From the NCBI GenBank assembly GCA_947500775.1, contig CANMTD010000004.1:124001-188000 (forward strand): 64,000 bases of DNA. The letters are read 5' to 3'. Within the stretch, counting starts at the first letter, position 1. Every line of letters starts with the position of its first letter. The notes under the pieces are model-generated. The model had not been told where the DNA came from. It saw only the letters and a list, made by a program, of their open reading frames with translations, and made no database searches. Of this stretch, positions 36,851-45,127 are shown piece after piece. Source of the stretch: an uncultured Paracoccaceae bacterium. GTDB taxonomy: Bacteria > Pseudomonadota > Alphaproteobacteria > Rhodobacterales > Rhodobacteraceae. A program made the translations under genes and the position numbers.

Positions 36851-37654
36851 TTATGCCTTCAGGCGATACCCCGACCGGAACCACGACCAGCACAGGGTCA
36901 AAATCGCCAGCAGCATCCCCGAACAGACCACCAGCCCCAGCCAGGGCGAACTGTCGGATTGGCCGATCATGCCATAGCGTACCCCGTCGATCAGATAGAA
37001 CACCGGGTTGAAATGGGTGACGGTCTGCAACCACGCGGGCAGCCGCTCGATAGAATAAAACGTGCCCGACAGGAACGACAGCGGCGTGACGATGAAATTG
37101 GTGATCGCCGCCATCTGGTCGAACTTGTTGGCATAGATCCCTGCGACCAGACCCAGACCGCTCATGAATGCAGCGCCCAGCAGGATGAAGATCATGGCCC
37201 ACAGGGGATGCGTCACCGGCATGCCAAGCGTCAGCACCATGATCGTACCGATGGCCAGCGCCACCAGCACCCCGCGCCCGACCCCGCCCGCGACATAGCC
37301 CAGCACCAGCTCCAGCGGCGACAGCGGCGGCATCAGCGTATCGACGATATTGCCCTGCACCTTCGATATCACCACCGAGGACGAGGTATTGGCAAAAGCG
37401 TTCTGGATCACCGTCATCATCAGAATGCCGGGGGCCAGGAACTGAACGAAGGGCACCCCCATCACCTCGCCGCGCCCCGGACCGATGGCCAGCGAAAAGA
37501 TCGCCAGAAACAGCCCCGCCGTCATCAGCGGCGCGGCCAGCGTCTGGGTCCAGACCGCCAGATAGCGGCGGGTTTCGCGTCGGGCCAATGTATACAGCCC
37601 CAGCCAGTTCATCTTGCCGAACCGGCGTACTCCCATATCTGTCGTATTCGCCAT
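36851..37654 (-). CDS. ABC-2 type transporter permease
   Basis: A 267-residue inner-membrane permease with about six helices (for example PLMTAGLFLAIFSLAIGPG, VLVALAIGTIMVLTLGMPV, FIVTPLSFLSGTFYSIERLP) and the conserved TPLSFLSGTFY and FNPVFYLIDGVRYG segments of the ABC-2 export family (capsule, O-antigen or drug exporters). No ATPase partner gene is adjacent; it is an orphan here and would need an ATPase from elsewhere. The ATG at 37654 (MANTTDMG) follows a GGGGG site. Divergent from gcrA. Confidence 0.88.
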   Translation of the reverse strand: MANTTDMGVRRFGKMNWLGLYTLARRETRRYLAVWTQTLAAPLMTAGLFLAIFSLAIGPGRGEVMGVPFVQFLAPGILMMTVIQNAFANTSSSVVISKVQGNIVDTLMPPLSPLELVLGYVAGGVGRGVLVALAIGTIMVLTLGMPVTHPLWAMIFILLGAAFMSGLGLVAGIYANKFDQMAAITNFIVTPLSFLSGTFYSIERLPAWLQTVTHFNPVFYLIDGVRYGMIGQSDSSPWLGLVVCSGMLLAILTLCWSWFRSGYRLKA

Positions 37655-37803
37655 TTCGGCCCCCTTGTGCCGGCAGTGTCCTATCGTGCTTGTATCCCGA
37701 TGCCGCTCCCGATTAGAATAGGGGCTGTCAAGAATTCCAAGGCGCGCCGCCCGATACCCCAAAAGGATCGCTGCACCGGCGCCCTGCTAGCCAAGGAAAT
37801 AGG

Positions 37804-38370
37804 ATGTCCTGGACCGAAGAACGCGTCGAGACGCTGAAAAAAATGTGGGGCGAAGGCCAATCCGCGTCACAGATCGCCAAGGAACTGGGCGGGGTGACCC
37901 GCAACGCGGTGATCGGCAAGGTGCACCGGTTGGGCCTGTCCAACCGCGCCGGCGGCGGATCGACCAAAACCGCCAAGGAAAAGCCCGCCGCCAAGGCCGA
38001 GACCCCGGCCAAGCCGCAGGTTCAGGCCAAGCCCAAGGCCGATGCCCCGCAAAAACCGGCACCGGCAACCCATTCGCCGATCCCGGCACGCAAACAGATC
38101 ATCCCGGCGGGTCAGCCACTGCCGCCGCAACCCTCGGCCAATGAGATCAGCCCCGAAGCCCTGGCATCGGTGCGCGAGGTCGAGAAGAAGGCCAAGAAAC
38201 TGACACTGATGGAACTCACCGAACGGACCTGCAAATGGCCGATCGGCGATCCCGCGACCGAGGATTTCTGGTTCTGCGGATTGTCCACGCAACAAGGCAA
38301 ACCCTATTGCGAGGCGCATGTCGGCGTGGCGTTCCAGCCGATGAGTTCCCGGCGCGACCGCAAACGCTGA
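37804..38370 (+). CDS. gcrA: GcrA cell-cycle regulator
   Basis: A 188-residue GcrA. The N-terminal homeodomain-like helix-turn-helix is MSWTEERVETLKKMWGEGQS and SQIAKELGGVTRNAVIGKVH (residues 1-43). A flexible Ala/Lys/Pro-rich linker (50-130) and the conserved C-terminal CKWPIGDP, FWFCGL and YCEAH cysteine/histidine segment follow, which contacts sigma70. GcrA binds RNA polymerase and promotes open complexes at promoters with CcrM-methylated GANTC sites. It is a single gene, ended by a large hairpin. Confidence 0.96.
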   Translation: MSWTEERVETLKKMWGEGQSASQIAKELGGVTRNAVIGKVHRLGLSNRAGGGSTKTAKEKPAAKAETPAKPQVQAKPKADAPQKPAPATHSPIPARKQIIPAGQPLPPQPSANEISPEALASVREVEKKAKKLTLMELTERTCKWPIGDPATEDFWFCGLSTQQGKPYCEAHVGVAFQPMSSRRDRKR

Positions 38371-38380
38371 GGGCCATTCC

Positions 38381-38493
38381 TTATTTGCGCCGCGCTTACG
38401 CGCGTCGCGGTGCCTCCGGCGGGAGTATTGTCGCCAAAAAGAAACCCCTTGCTTCTTTTTGGCACAAATACTCCCCGCGCGGAGCGCAAATAA
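38381..38493. repeat. nested hairpin intergenic repeat and bidirectional terminator
   Basis: Two nested inverted repeats fill the gap between gcrA and the EEP gene. The outer arms are TTATTTGCGC (38381-38390) and GCGCAAATAA (38484-38493). The inner arms are 38421-38443 and 38453-38475, matching at 20 of 23 positions and containing GGGAGTATT and CCAAAAAGAA. The A- and T-rich inner stem and symmetric flanks would terminate transcription from both sides. I recall the CTCCGGCGGGAGTATT core as a frequent intergenic repeat in this family; that is memory, not a search. Confidence 0.75.
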
Positions 38494-38529
38494 TCTAAAA
38501 CCGTGCGCGCCTTGGCGCGCTCAATCTGG

Positions 38530-39390
38530 TCAGCTTTCGAATTCGGTCCACAGCGGCCAGTGATCAGACCCGCGGGCGGTGTTGTCCACATGCACATTGC
38601 TGACCCGGTCGGCCAGACAGGCCGAGACAAAGCAATGATCTATCCGCGCCCCGCCGGGATAGGTTTCGCCGCTTTGTTCATTGTGCCCGGCCAGAACCCA
38701 GACATCCAGCAGGCCCTCGCGGTTGGTCAACCGGCCATAGCCGGGGGCGATATCGCCGATCAGGGCGGTATATTCGGGGCTGGTGGGGGTGAAATTCATA
38801 TCTCCCATCAGGATCGTCGCGCGCGGCATCGGTGGTTCGGGTTCTTCGATCCAGCCAGCGGCCGGGTCCGGATGCCCGCCACACCATGCGCCCCCTTCGG
38901 ACGGGGCAGCCGCCAAAATCCGCTGCATCGCCGCGACCTGCGGCAGGCGGGTGGCCGGGCTGAGGTGGCTGAGATGCACCGAATAGACCCGCACTGGCCC
39001 CAGCGGCGTGTCGATCACCGTTTCCAGCAGCCCCTGCTGGATCGAATGATGCCGCCGGTCGCCCCATTTGGGCAGCGGGAAGTTGCGCGATGACAGGATC
39101 GGCCAGCGGCTGAGGACCATCGTGCCGAATTGTTTGCGGCGCGGCACGATCCGGTCGTCTGCGGTGAAACTTGCGTCCATGTCCAGATTGGCGCCGAAGA
39201 CCCAGTGATGCTGCGGCAGGTGGCTGGCCAGAACCGCCGGGCTGTCGACCATGCCGCTGCGCTGCCAGTGGCGGTCGACCTCTTGCAAGGCGATGATATC
39301 CGCCTCGGCCACCTCGGCGGCGATCCGCGCCAGATCATAGGTGTTGTCGGCGCCAAGGCCGTATTGGATATTGTAGCTGACACATTTCAT
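38530..39390 (-). CDS. endonuclease/exonuclease/phosphatase (EEP) family protein 1
   Basis: A 286-residue EEP-fold hydrolase lacking a signal peptide, therefore probably cytoplasmic. Catalytic motifs are visible in order: KCVSYNIQYGLG at the start, ALQEVDRHW near residue 40 (metal-binding Glu), LMGDMNFTPTSPE (Asp/Asn), GARIDHCFV and GSDHWPLW (catalytic Asp-His). The superfamily includes DNase I-like nucleases, sphingomyelinases and inositol polyphosphate phosphatases. The ATG at 39390 overlaps the previous gene's stop by 4 bases. Last gene of the ABC transporter operon; its substrate may be the imported compound. Confidence 0.85.
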   Translation of the reverse strand: MKCVSYNIQYGLGADNTYDLARIAAEVAEADIIALQEVDRHWQRSGMVDSPAVLASHLPQHHWVFGANLDMDASFTADDRIVPRRKQFGTMVLSRWPILSSRNFPLPKWGDRRHHSIQQGLLETVIDTPLGPVRVYSVHLSHLSPATRLPQVAAMQRILAAAPSEGGAWCGGHPDPAAGWIEEPEPPMPRATILMGDMNFTPTSPEYTALIGDIAPGYGRLTNREGLLDVWVLAGHNEQSGETYPGGARIDHCFVSACLADRVSNVHVDNTARGSDHWPLWTEFES

Positions 39391-40418
39391 GGCTGCACCC
39401 GTGTTGCGATAAGTTCGTGATCCGACAGGTAGTCGCCGCTGTCCGACAGGGCCGGCATGACAAAGCTGTCGCCAGCGGTCACGCCGCGCGTGAACAGCCA
39501 GTCCAGTTTCTTCATCGGATAATTTGCCGTGCGCCCCGGGGCGACCCGGGTGGTGGTGCTGGCGGTGTTTGCATCGCACCAGTCGAACCCGGCGGCGGCG
39601 AAATGGGCGAAGCCCGGCTCGCTCTCGGCGGGGTTCGTCATGGTTTGCGCAGCACTCACGCCGGTGTCAGCAAAACCGCGGGTGTTCAGATCGCCCCCGA
39701 TCACGCAGGGACCCGGCCCGTAGTGCGCGTCGATGGCCGACAACAGGCGCGCGGTCTGTTCGGCGCGGCCTGTCGCATCGCTTTCGCTTTCGTAATGGAC
39801 CGAGATCAGCGTCAGCGGGCCGCGCCCGGTGTCGATCTGCGCGCCGATGGCCATGCGCCCGCCGACACGGTATTGGCCGTCCTTCTTGGGCGCCTGCAAG
39901 AACCAGTAGCCGCCGTCATCCAGCGGGATCACGCTGATATTGCTAAGCGGAAAGCGCGACAGGATCGCATTGCCGTGCAGCCCGTGCAGGTTGGTGTCAT
40001 GGGCGTGGGCGGCGACCTCGAACGGATCGCCGATTCCAAGTTCGACGAATTCGACGCCGTAGGCATAGCCGAACCCCAGCAGCCGCGCCAGATCGCGGGG
40101 GGTGTGCCGTTGCCCCGAGCGGGCCATGCCATGATCCATCTCGGTCGCCAGCACCACATCCGCCCCCGAGGCGCGCAGCACATTGGCGGTGTCTTCGACC
40201 CGTTTGCAGCGTTCGATATTCCAGGCGGTGATGGTCAGCTGATCAGGCCGGTCGGCAGAGGGGGCGGGCTGGACAAGCTCGACCGTGTTCAGGCAGGGCC
40301 AGCCATGGCTATAGCGGTCATGGGCAACGCGGTCGCCCCAGTTGCGCGTGGCCTCGGCCCGCTCGGCGGCGGTGGGTGGCGACAGGGAGGCCACGATTTT
40401 CGTTATGATATCAGGCAT
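39387..40418 (-). CDS. endonuclease/exonuclease/phosphatase (EEP) family protein 2
   Basis: A 343-residue EEP protein. Motifs: LTITAWNIERCKR near residue 65, VVLATEMDHGM (metal Glu), LHGNAILSRFPL, SVHYESESD, IGGDLNTRGF and LSDHELIAT at the end. No signal peptide is obvious. It is only distantly similar to its neighbour and carries about 60 extra N-terminal residues. It starts 8 bases inside the end of the ABC ATPase gene and couples to the next EEP gene with ATGA, so all are made together. Confidence 0.85.
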   Translation of the reverse strand: MPDIITKIVASLSPPTAAERAEATRNWGDRVAHDRYSHGWPCLNTVELVQPAPSADRPDQLTITAWNIERCKRVEDTANVLRASGADVVLATEMDHGMARSGQRHTPRDLARLLGFGYAYGVEFVELGIGDPFEVAAHAHDTNLHGLHGNAILSRFPLSNISVIPLDDGGYWFLQAPKKDGQYRVGGRMAIGAQIDTGRGPLTLISVHYESESDATGRAEQTARLLSAIDAHYGPGPCVIGGDLNTRGFADTGVSAAQTMTNPAESEPGFAHFAAAGFDWCDANTASTTTRVAPGRTANYPMKKLDWLFTRGVTAGDSFVMPALSDSGDYLSDHELIATRVQP

Positions 40419-41478
40419 GTATCACCTTTTTCAATGCGGCGGTGGCACCATCCAGACGTGTGCCCGCAGCCCCGAAGACAATGCTGGCATCAGGCGCGAA
40501 CCCCAGTTGCAGGTCATCCCCGATCCGCCAGCGCGGGCGGGCGGTGGGTTCCAGAAACCGCAAGGTGCCAAAGGCGGTTTCGACGCTTGTCAGAACCTCG
40601 CGGCCCATCGCCTCGACATGGGTGACTTTGGCGGCCAGCCCATCCTCGACCGGGATCAGCAATTCGGGGCGCAACCCGATGCAGACCGGCCCGTCGGGGG
40701 CGGCCACCGCGATGGTCTGGCCGTCGCAGCGGAGGGCGCCGCCGGTGACCGACCCTTCGATGAAGTTGATCGGCGGCGATCCGATGAACCCCGCGACAAA
40801 GCGCGATTGCGGCCGCAGATACAGATCTTCGGCGGTGCCGACCTGTTCGATCCGGCCTGCGTTCATGCAGACCACGCGATCGGCCATGGTTGTCGCCTCA
40901 AGCTGGTCATGGGTGACCAGAATGGTGGTGACCCCCAATTCGCGGGTGATGCGTCTGATTTCGGCGCGCATGGTCAGGCGCAGGGTGGCATCCAGATTGG
41001 ACAGCGGTTCGTCCAGCAACAACAGGTTGGGGCGTTTGACCAGCGCGCGGGCCAGCGCCACGCGCTGTTGCTGGCCGCCCGACAGTTGGCCGGGCCTGCG
41101 ATCCAGCAGATCGCCGACCTGCACCAGATCGGCCATGTCGCGGGCGCGTTGGTCGGCATCGGGGTGTTTCTGGAACCGCAGCGGGAACAGGATGTTCTGC
41201 AGCACGGTCATGTTGGGATAGAGCGCATAGGACTGAAACACGATGCCCACGTTGCGGTCGCGCGCCTCGACCTCGTTTATCCGCGCGCCGTCGAACAGGA
41301 TATCGCCCGCGGTCGGCAGATAGACCCCGGCCAGCATGAACAGCGTGGTGGATTTGCCGCAGCCCGAGGGGCCCAGAATGGCGACGAATTCGCCGTCATT
41401 GATGGTCAGATCAAGCCCGTCAACGGCGGTGGCCGTATCCCAGACCTTGTGCAGCCCTTGCAGATCAACGCGTGCCAT
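40411..41478 (-). CDS. sugar-type ABC transporter ATPase (UgpC/MalK-like)
   Basis: A 355-residue CUT1 ATPase: Walker A GPSGCGKSTT near residue 37, Q-loop FQSYALYP, signature LSGGQQQRVALARAL, Walker B LLLLDEPLSNLD and the switch His in ILVTHDQLEA, followed by a C-terminal TOBE/OB regulatory domain (residues 240-355). This architecture fits import of sugars, polyols or glycerol-3-phosphate-like solutes. The ATG at 41478 overlaps the permease stop (TGATG). It is followed by the two EEP genes. Confidence 0.92.
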   Translation of the reverse strand: MARVDLQGLHKVWDTATAVDGLDLTINDGEFVAILGPSGCGKSTTLFMLAGVYLPTAGDILFDGARINEVEARDRNVGIVFQSYALYPNMTVLQNILFPLRFQKHPDADQRARDMADLVQVGDLLDRRPGQLSGGQQQRVALARALVKRPNLLLLDEPLSNLDATLRLTMRAEIRRITRELGVTTILVTHDQLEATTMADRVVCMNAGRIEQVGTAEDLYLRPQSRFVAGFIGSPPINFIEGSVTGGALRCDGQTIAVAAPDGPVCIGLRPELLIPVEDGLAAKVTHVEAMGREVLTSVETAFGTLRFLEPTARPRWRIGDDLQLGFAPDASIVFGAAGTRLDGATAALKKVIHA

Positions 41479-42527
41479 CAGCCTTTGACGCCCCCCATTG
41501 TCATTTGTGTCAGATACCGCTGGCACCACAGGTACAGCGCCAGCGACGGGATCATGTAGAAAACCGAAACCGCCGCCACCAAGCCGTAATCGACGCCCAT
41601 CACATCCTCGGCCACGTAGTACAGATAGGTGGACATCACCCAATACGAATTGCCGGTGCGCAGGGCGGTGACGAAAACGTATTCCTCCCACCCTTTGATG
41701 AAGCCCAGCACCGCAATCGCGATCAGACCGGCGCGGACCTGCGGCAGCACGACCATCCGAAAGGCCTGCCTGCGGCTGGCGCCGTCGGTCATCGCGCTCA
41801 TTTCAATGTCCCAGGGGACGGCGTCGAAGAAGCCTTTCATGATGAAGATGAAGAACGGCAGGTCGATGGCGGTCAGCACTAGAATCGGGCCGGTCAGCGT
41901 GTTCAGCAGCCCGACCCAATAGATCACCAGAAAGATCGGGATGGTCAGCATCCAGGGGTGAAACACCTCAAGGATCAGCAGGCCTTGCAGGAACCCGCTG
42001 CGGCCCCGGAAGGCAAAGCGCGACAGGTAGTATCCGGCCAATGTGGCCACGATGACCTTCAGCGCGGTCGAGACCGAGGCCACCAGCAGCGAATTGCCGA
42101 AGGCGGTCCAGACCCAGGGGAATTGCCCGCCTGCGGTGGCCGCGCCACGGATATCTTCGACCAGGTTGGAGTTCACCAGAAAGCGGTAATTGTGCAGGTG
42201 CAGCTGATCCCCGACCAGCGCCCACAGGCCCAGCGCGGCCGCGGCGGCGATCACGCCACCGGCAATGATGCGCGCGCGGGGATGCGGCAGGGCCAGATGC
42301 GCGGCGCCATAAGCACAGGTCGCGGGCACCAGCACGGCGCAGGCCAGCCATAGCACCGCCGCCTCGACCCCGCCGGTGCGGGCCGTGACCGAGATCACGA
42401 CCATCCAGAAGAACGGCAGCAGGATCGGCACCGAGACCAGCGTCAGGAACCCGATCAGCAGACCGTTTTTCCAGCGGCGGCTGCGGCGCGATTTCGCGGC
42501 CAGTGCGTTCCAGTCCACCGATGCCAT
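41478..42527 (-). CDS. carbohydrate ABC transporter permease (MalG-type) with two extra helices
   Basis: A 349-residue inner-membrane permease. After helix 1 (FLTLVSVPILLPFFWMVVIS) there is an insertion of about 65 residues with two further hydrophobic stretches (AAVLWLACAVLVPATCAYGA and AGGVIAAAAALGLWALVG) before the usual FRFLVNSN-like region and SLLVASVSTALKVIVATLAG core. Standard MalG-family permeases have six helices and about 280 residues. The EAA loop (MTDGASRRQAFRMVVLP) is intact. TGATG-type overlaps join it to both neighbours. Confidence 0.9.
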   Translation of the reverse strand: MASVDWNALAAKSRRSRRWKNGLLIGFLTLVSVPILLPFFWMVVISVTARTGGVEAAVLWLACAVLVPATCAYGAAHLALPHPRARIIAGGVIAAAAALGLWALVGDQLHLHNYRFLVNSNLVEDIRGAATAGGQFPWVWTAFGNSLLVASVSTALKVIVATLAGYYLSRFAFRGRSGFLQGLLILEVFHPWMLTIPIFLVIYWVGLLNTLTGPILVLTAIDLPFFIFIMKGFFDAVPWDIEMSAMTDGASRRQAFRMVVLPQVRAGLIAIAVLGFIKGWEEYVFVTALRTGNSYWVMSTYLYYVAEDVMGVDYGLVAAVSVFYMIPSLALYLWCQRYLTQMTMGGVKG

Positions 42528-43465
42528 CACTGCACCTCGATCCGGGGCCGGGTCAGCAGGCGTTTCATATTGCTGAGCCGCCACAGGATCAGCGCGACGG
42601 CCATGCCGATCACGATCAGGATCAGCGTGATCGCGGCGCCGTAAGCGTATTGGCCCGACCCGATGCCCGGCGCCAGCGTCTTGGTATAGGCCAGCATCGC
42701 CATGGTCATGGTCTGGCGCGCGGGCCCCATGATCAGAAAGATGTATTCAAAGCTGACCAGCAGGGCCAGCGACTGAAACACGGTGATGTAACTTAGCGGC
42801 CAGCGCAAAGCGGGCAGGACGATGTGGCGCACGATGCTAAGCGACCCGGCCCCGTCGGCGCGGGCGGCATAGAACAGATGCTGCGGGATCGACCTGATCG
42901 CGCTGGTCAGGATCAGCATCCCGATCGAGGCGCCGATAAACCCGTTGGCCACGACGATCACCGTCAGGGGCGCGTCCAGTTTGGGGTTCACCGGGTCCAG
43001 CCCGGCCACCGCCAGCACCTGATTAAGTAACCCCCGCCCGGTCGGATCGATCGTCCACAGCCACAACAACCCGTAGACCACCGATGGTGACATGCGCGGC
43101 AGCAACCAGATCGCCCGGTAAAGCCCGCCCAGCCAATCGGGCAGCGCGGTGGTGGTCAGCGCAAGGATCAGCGCGAAACTGATGTTGAAGATCGCCAGCG
43201 TGCACACGACATAGACCGCCGACAGGCTGAGCGCGCGATAGAAACTGCCGCGCAATTCGAACCCCAACAGCGCCTCGGGCGATGGTTTGGCCAGTTTTTC
43301 GAACTGTTTGGTGGTGAAACCGTCGATCCGGACCGTCTGGGACATGTCGGTGAAGGCCACCACCAGATCGACAAAGATCGGGATCACCAGCAGGCACAGC
43401 AGAAACACGCAGGCCGGTCCCAGAAAGACCAGCGCGTTGGTGGTTTGGCGTGATGCTTGGGTCAT
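42527..43465 (-). CDS. carbohydrate ABC transporter permease (MalF/UgpA-type)
   Basis: A 312-residue permease with six or more helices starting LVFLGPACVFLLCLLVIPIF. The EAA loop with its conserved Gly lies in ARADGAGSLSIVRHIVLPAL near residue 240. It partners the next permease. The ATG at 43465 (MTQASRQTTN) fits the family; the ATG at 43522 would start inside the intercistronic hairpins. Both permeases are slightly atypical, suggesting a specialised substrate. Confidence 0.92.
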   Translation of the reverse strand: MTQASRQTTNALVFLGPACVFLLCLLVIPIFVDLVVAFTDMSQTVRIDGFTTKQFEKLAKPSPEALLGFELRGSFYRALSLSAVYVVCTLAIFNISFALILALTTTALPDWLGGLYRAIWLLPRMSPSVVYGLLWLWTIDPTGRGLLNQVLAVAGLDPVNPKLDAPLTVIVVANGFIGASIGMLILTSAIRSIPQHLFYAARADGAGSLSIVRHIVLPALRWPLSYITVFQSLALLVSFEYIFLIMGPARQTMTMAMLAYTKTLAPGIGSGQYAYGAAITLILIVIGMAVALILWRLSNMKRLLTRPRIEVQ

Positions 43466-43472
43466 GACGGGT

Positions 43473-43518
43473 GGCGGGGGTGCCCCCGCCCCACGGGTGA
43501 TAAGATTCGTGGGGCGGG
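43473..43518 (-). promoter_or_regulatory. overlapping alternative hairpins between the binding-protein gene and the first permease gene
   Basis: Two mutually exclusive stems share bases 43485-43490: GGCGGGGG/CCCCCGCC (43473-43480 with 43483-43490), and an 11-base stem CCCGCCCCACG (43485-43495) with CGTGGGGCGGG (43508-43518). They lie between the solute-binding gene stop and the permease start. Such hairpins often protect the binding-protein mRNA or partly terminate transcription. Confidence 0.65.
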
Positions 43519-43535
43519 ACACCTGCGCCGGTCCT

Positions 43536-44885
43536 TCAGTCGAGGATGATCACGTCATCGCCAAGCTCGACCTCAAGCTCTTCGATGACCATCTCGGCGG
43601 CGTCTTCGGGCGTCATTTCGCCGGTCTCGACCGCCTGCACACCGGTATAGGTGATCGCGTTATACTGGCCGATCTTGGCGTGGTTGGGCATGAATTCAGC
43701 GTATTTCAGCATCGGCGTGCCTTTGATCAGCGCCCAGCCGCCGTCCTGAAATTCGGGCATGGCGGTCTGACCATAGTTGATCGGCGTGTGGTTGGTACCG
43801 ACCGCATGGGCGGTGTTGGGCACATGCTGGCTGGCCATGGCGACCAGAAGCGCGGCCAGATCCTTGTTCGGCGTGTCGCCCACCACATAGACAACCGGGT
43901 GGCTGAGGTTCTTGGGCGCACCGCCCTTTATGCCGGCAGGGGCGTGAATCCACGTCAGTTTATGGAAATAATCATCCTCGCCAGTCAGGCCGAAGGCCTC
44001 TAGCTGAGCGCCGACATTCCAGATGCCATGGAACTTGCCCATCGCATCGCCGCCGCGAAAGGCGGCATGGGTGCTGTCCCAGCTATAGCTGGTCATATCG
44101 GCAGGCAGCGATCCGTTGCCGACGCAGTATTTCAGCCAGCCGTAATATTCGGTCAGGCCGGATTTGGTGATCTGCAGCTTGGCCGCGTCATCGTTGTAGA
44201 TGTCGATGCCGAAGGCGGCCATGGCCATCTGGAAATCCGGACCGACGTTGGGCCGGTGGACCCAGCCGATCTTGGCCGCGCCGGAATTCACCGCCTCGGC
44301 GCCCAGATCGCACCAGTCGTACATGGTGAATTCACCCGCCTCGACCGCTGCGGGCAGCCCGGCGATGAAATCTTCGGATTTGCCGGCCTTGCGCAGGATG
44401 TCGTTGTTGACAAAGAACATGCGCACTTCGCTGTCCTGCGGGATGCCGTAACGGTCGCCCTTGTACATCACCGAGGTCCAGAGCTGGGGGATGATGTCGG
44501 CGTACATCGCGGCATTGGCGGCGATATGGGGTTCCAGATTGGCGGCAAAGCCCGCCTCGACAAAGGACCCGATCCATTCATGCGCGGCCACGGCGATATC
44601 GGGGGTATCGCCCACCGAATGCGCCTTCAGCAGGTCCAGCGCATCGGCGTCGAAGCCTTTGGCGTTGGTTTCGATCAGGTCGATCTTGACCCGCGTGTCC
44701 GACCCGGCAGCGGCGAAGGCGCGGTTCAGCTGGTCGGCTGCGGTGACGATATTGCCCGCCCGCAGCGGGCCCGACCGGTCGGCCCGTGACCAAAGTTTCA
44801 GCGTGACCTCTTCAGCCAGTACCGGTGTGGTTGTAATCGCGCCAAAGGCCAGTGCGGTCGCGGCAAGGAATAGATTGAATTTCAT
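43536..44885 (-). CDS. ABC transporter extracellular solute-binding protein (family 1)
   Basis: A 449-residue periplasmic binding protein with a signal peptide (MKFNLFLAATALAFGAITTT, cleaved near ALA-EE at residue 24) and a SBP_bac_1 fold: EVTLKLWSRADRSGPL, then DIAVAAHEWIGSFVEAGF near 95 and YGIPQDSEVRMFFVNNDILR near 150. Tryptophan-rich segments fit carbohydrate or polyol ligands, but the ligand is unknown. A GGGGG site precedes the ATG. First gene of the six-gene ABC-EEP operon. Confidence 0.92.
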   Translation of the reverse strand: MKFNLFLAATALAFGAITTTPVLAEEVTLKLWSRADRSGPLRAGNIVTAADQLNRAFAAAGSDTRVKIDLIETNAKGFDADALDLLKAHSVGDTPDIAVAAHEWIGSFVEAGFAANLEPHIAANAAMYADIIPQLWTSVMYKGDRYGIPQDSEVRMFFVNNDILRKAGKSEDFIAGLPAAVEAGEFTMYDWCDLGAEAVNSGAAKIGWVHRPNVGPDFQMAMAAFGIDIYNDDAAKLQITKSGLTEYYGWLKYCVGNGSLPADMTSYSWDSTHAAFRGGDAMGKFHGIWNVGAQLEAFGLTGEDDYFHKLTWIHAPAGIKGGAPKNLSHPVVYVVGDTPNKDLAALLVAMASQHVPNTAHAVGTNHTPINYGQTAMPEFQDGGWALIKGTPMLKYAEFMPNHAKIGQYNAITYTGVQAVETGEMTPEDAAEMVIEELEVELGDDVIILD

Positions 44886-44962
44886 GTGAACCCCCAGGGT
44901 GCATCCATTGAACAGCGAGGCGACAGTTGCACCGGCGGGACCGCCTTAACTGGAAATTTTTG

Positions 44963-44988
44963 TGAAGTTTTGTTGAAGTTTGAGCTTC
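44963..44988. promoter_or_regulatory. direct/inverted repeats upstream of the ABC-EEP operon
   Basis: TGAAGTTT at 44963-44970 and 44974-44981 are spaced 11 bases apart, one helical turn, and the second overlaps the dyad GAAGTTTGAGCTTC (44975-44988). They lie 78-103 bases before the binding-protein start, so a regulator operator is plausible. Confidence 0.4.
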
Positions 44989-45127
44989 AGTTTGATGTCA
45001 GGCCGGGTCCGGGCGGCGCAATCGCGCCAAAACCACCCGTTCGGAATGCGCGATCAGAGTGATTGCGCGACGGCAAAACCCGCGTCAGGGTGACGGTGAC
45101 GCGCAGACCAAACGAGAGGCTTTGCCG

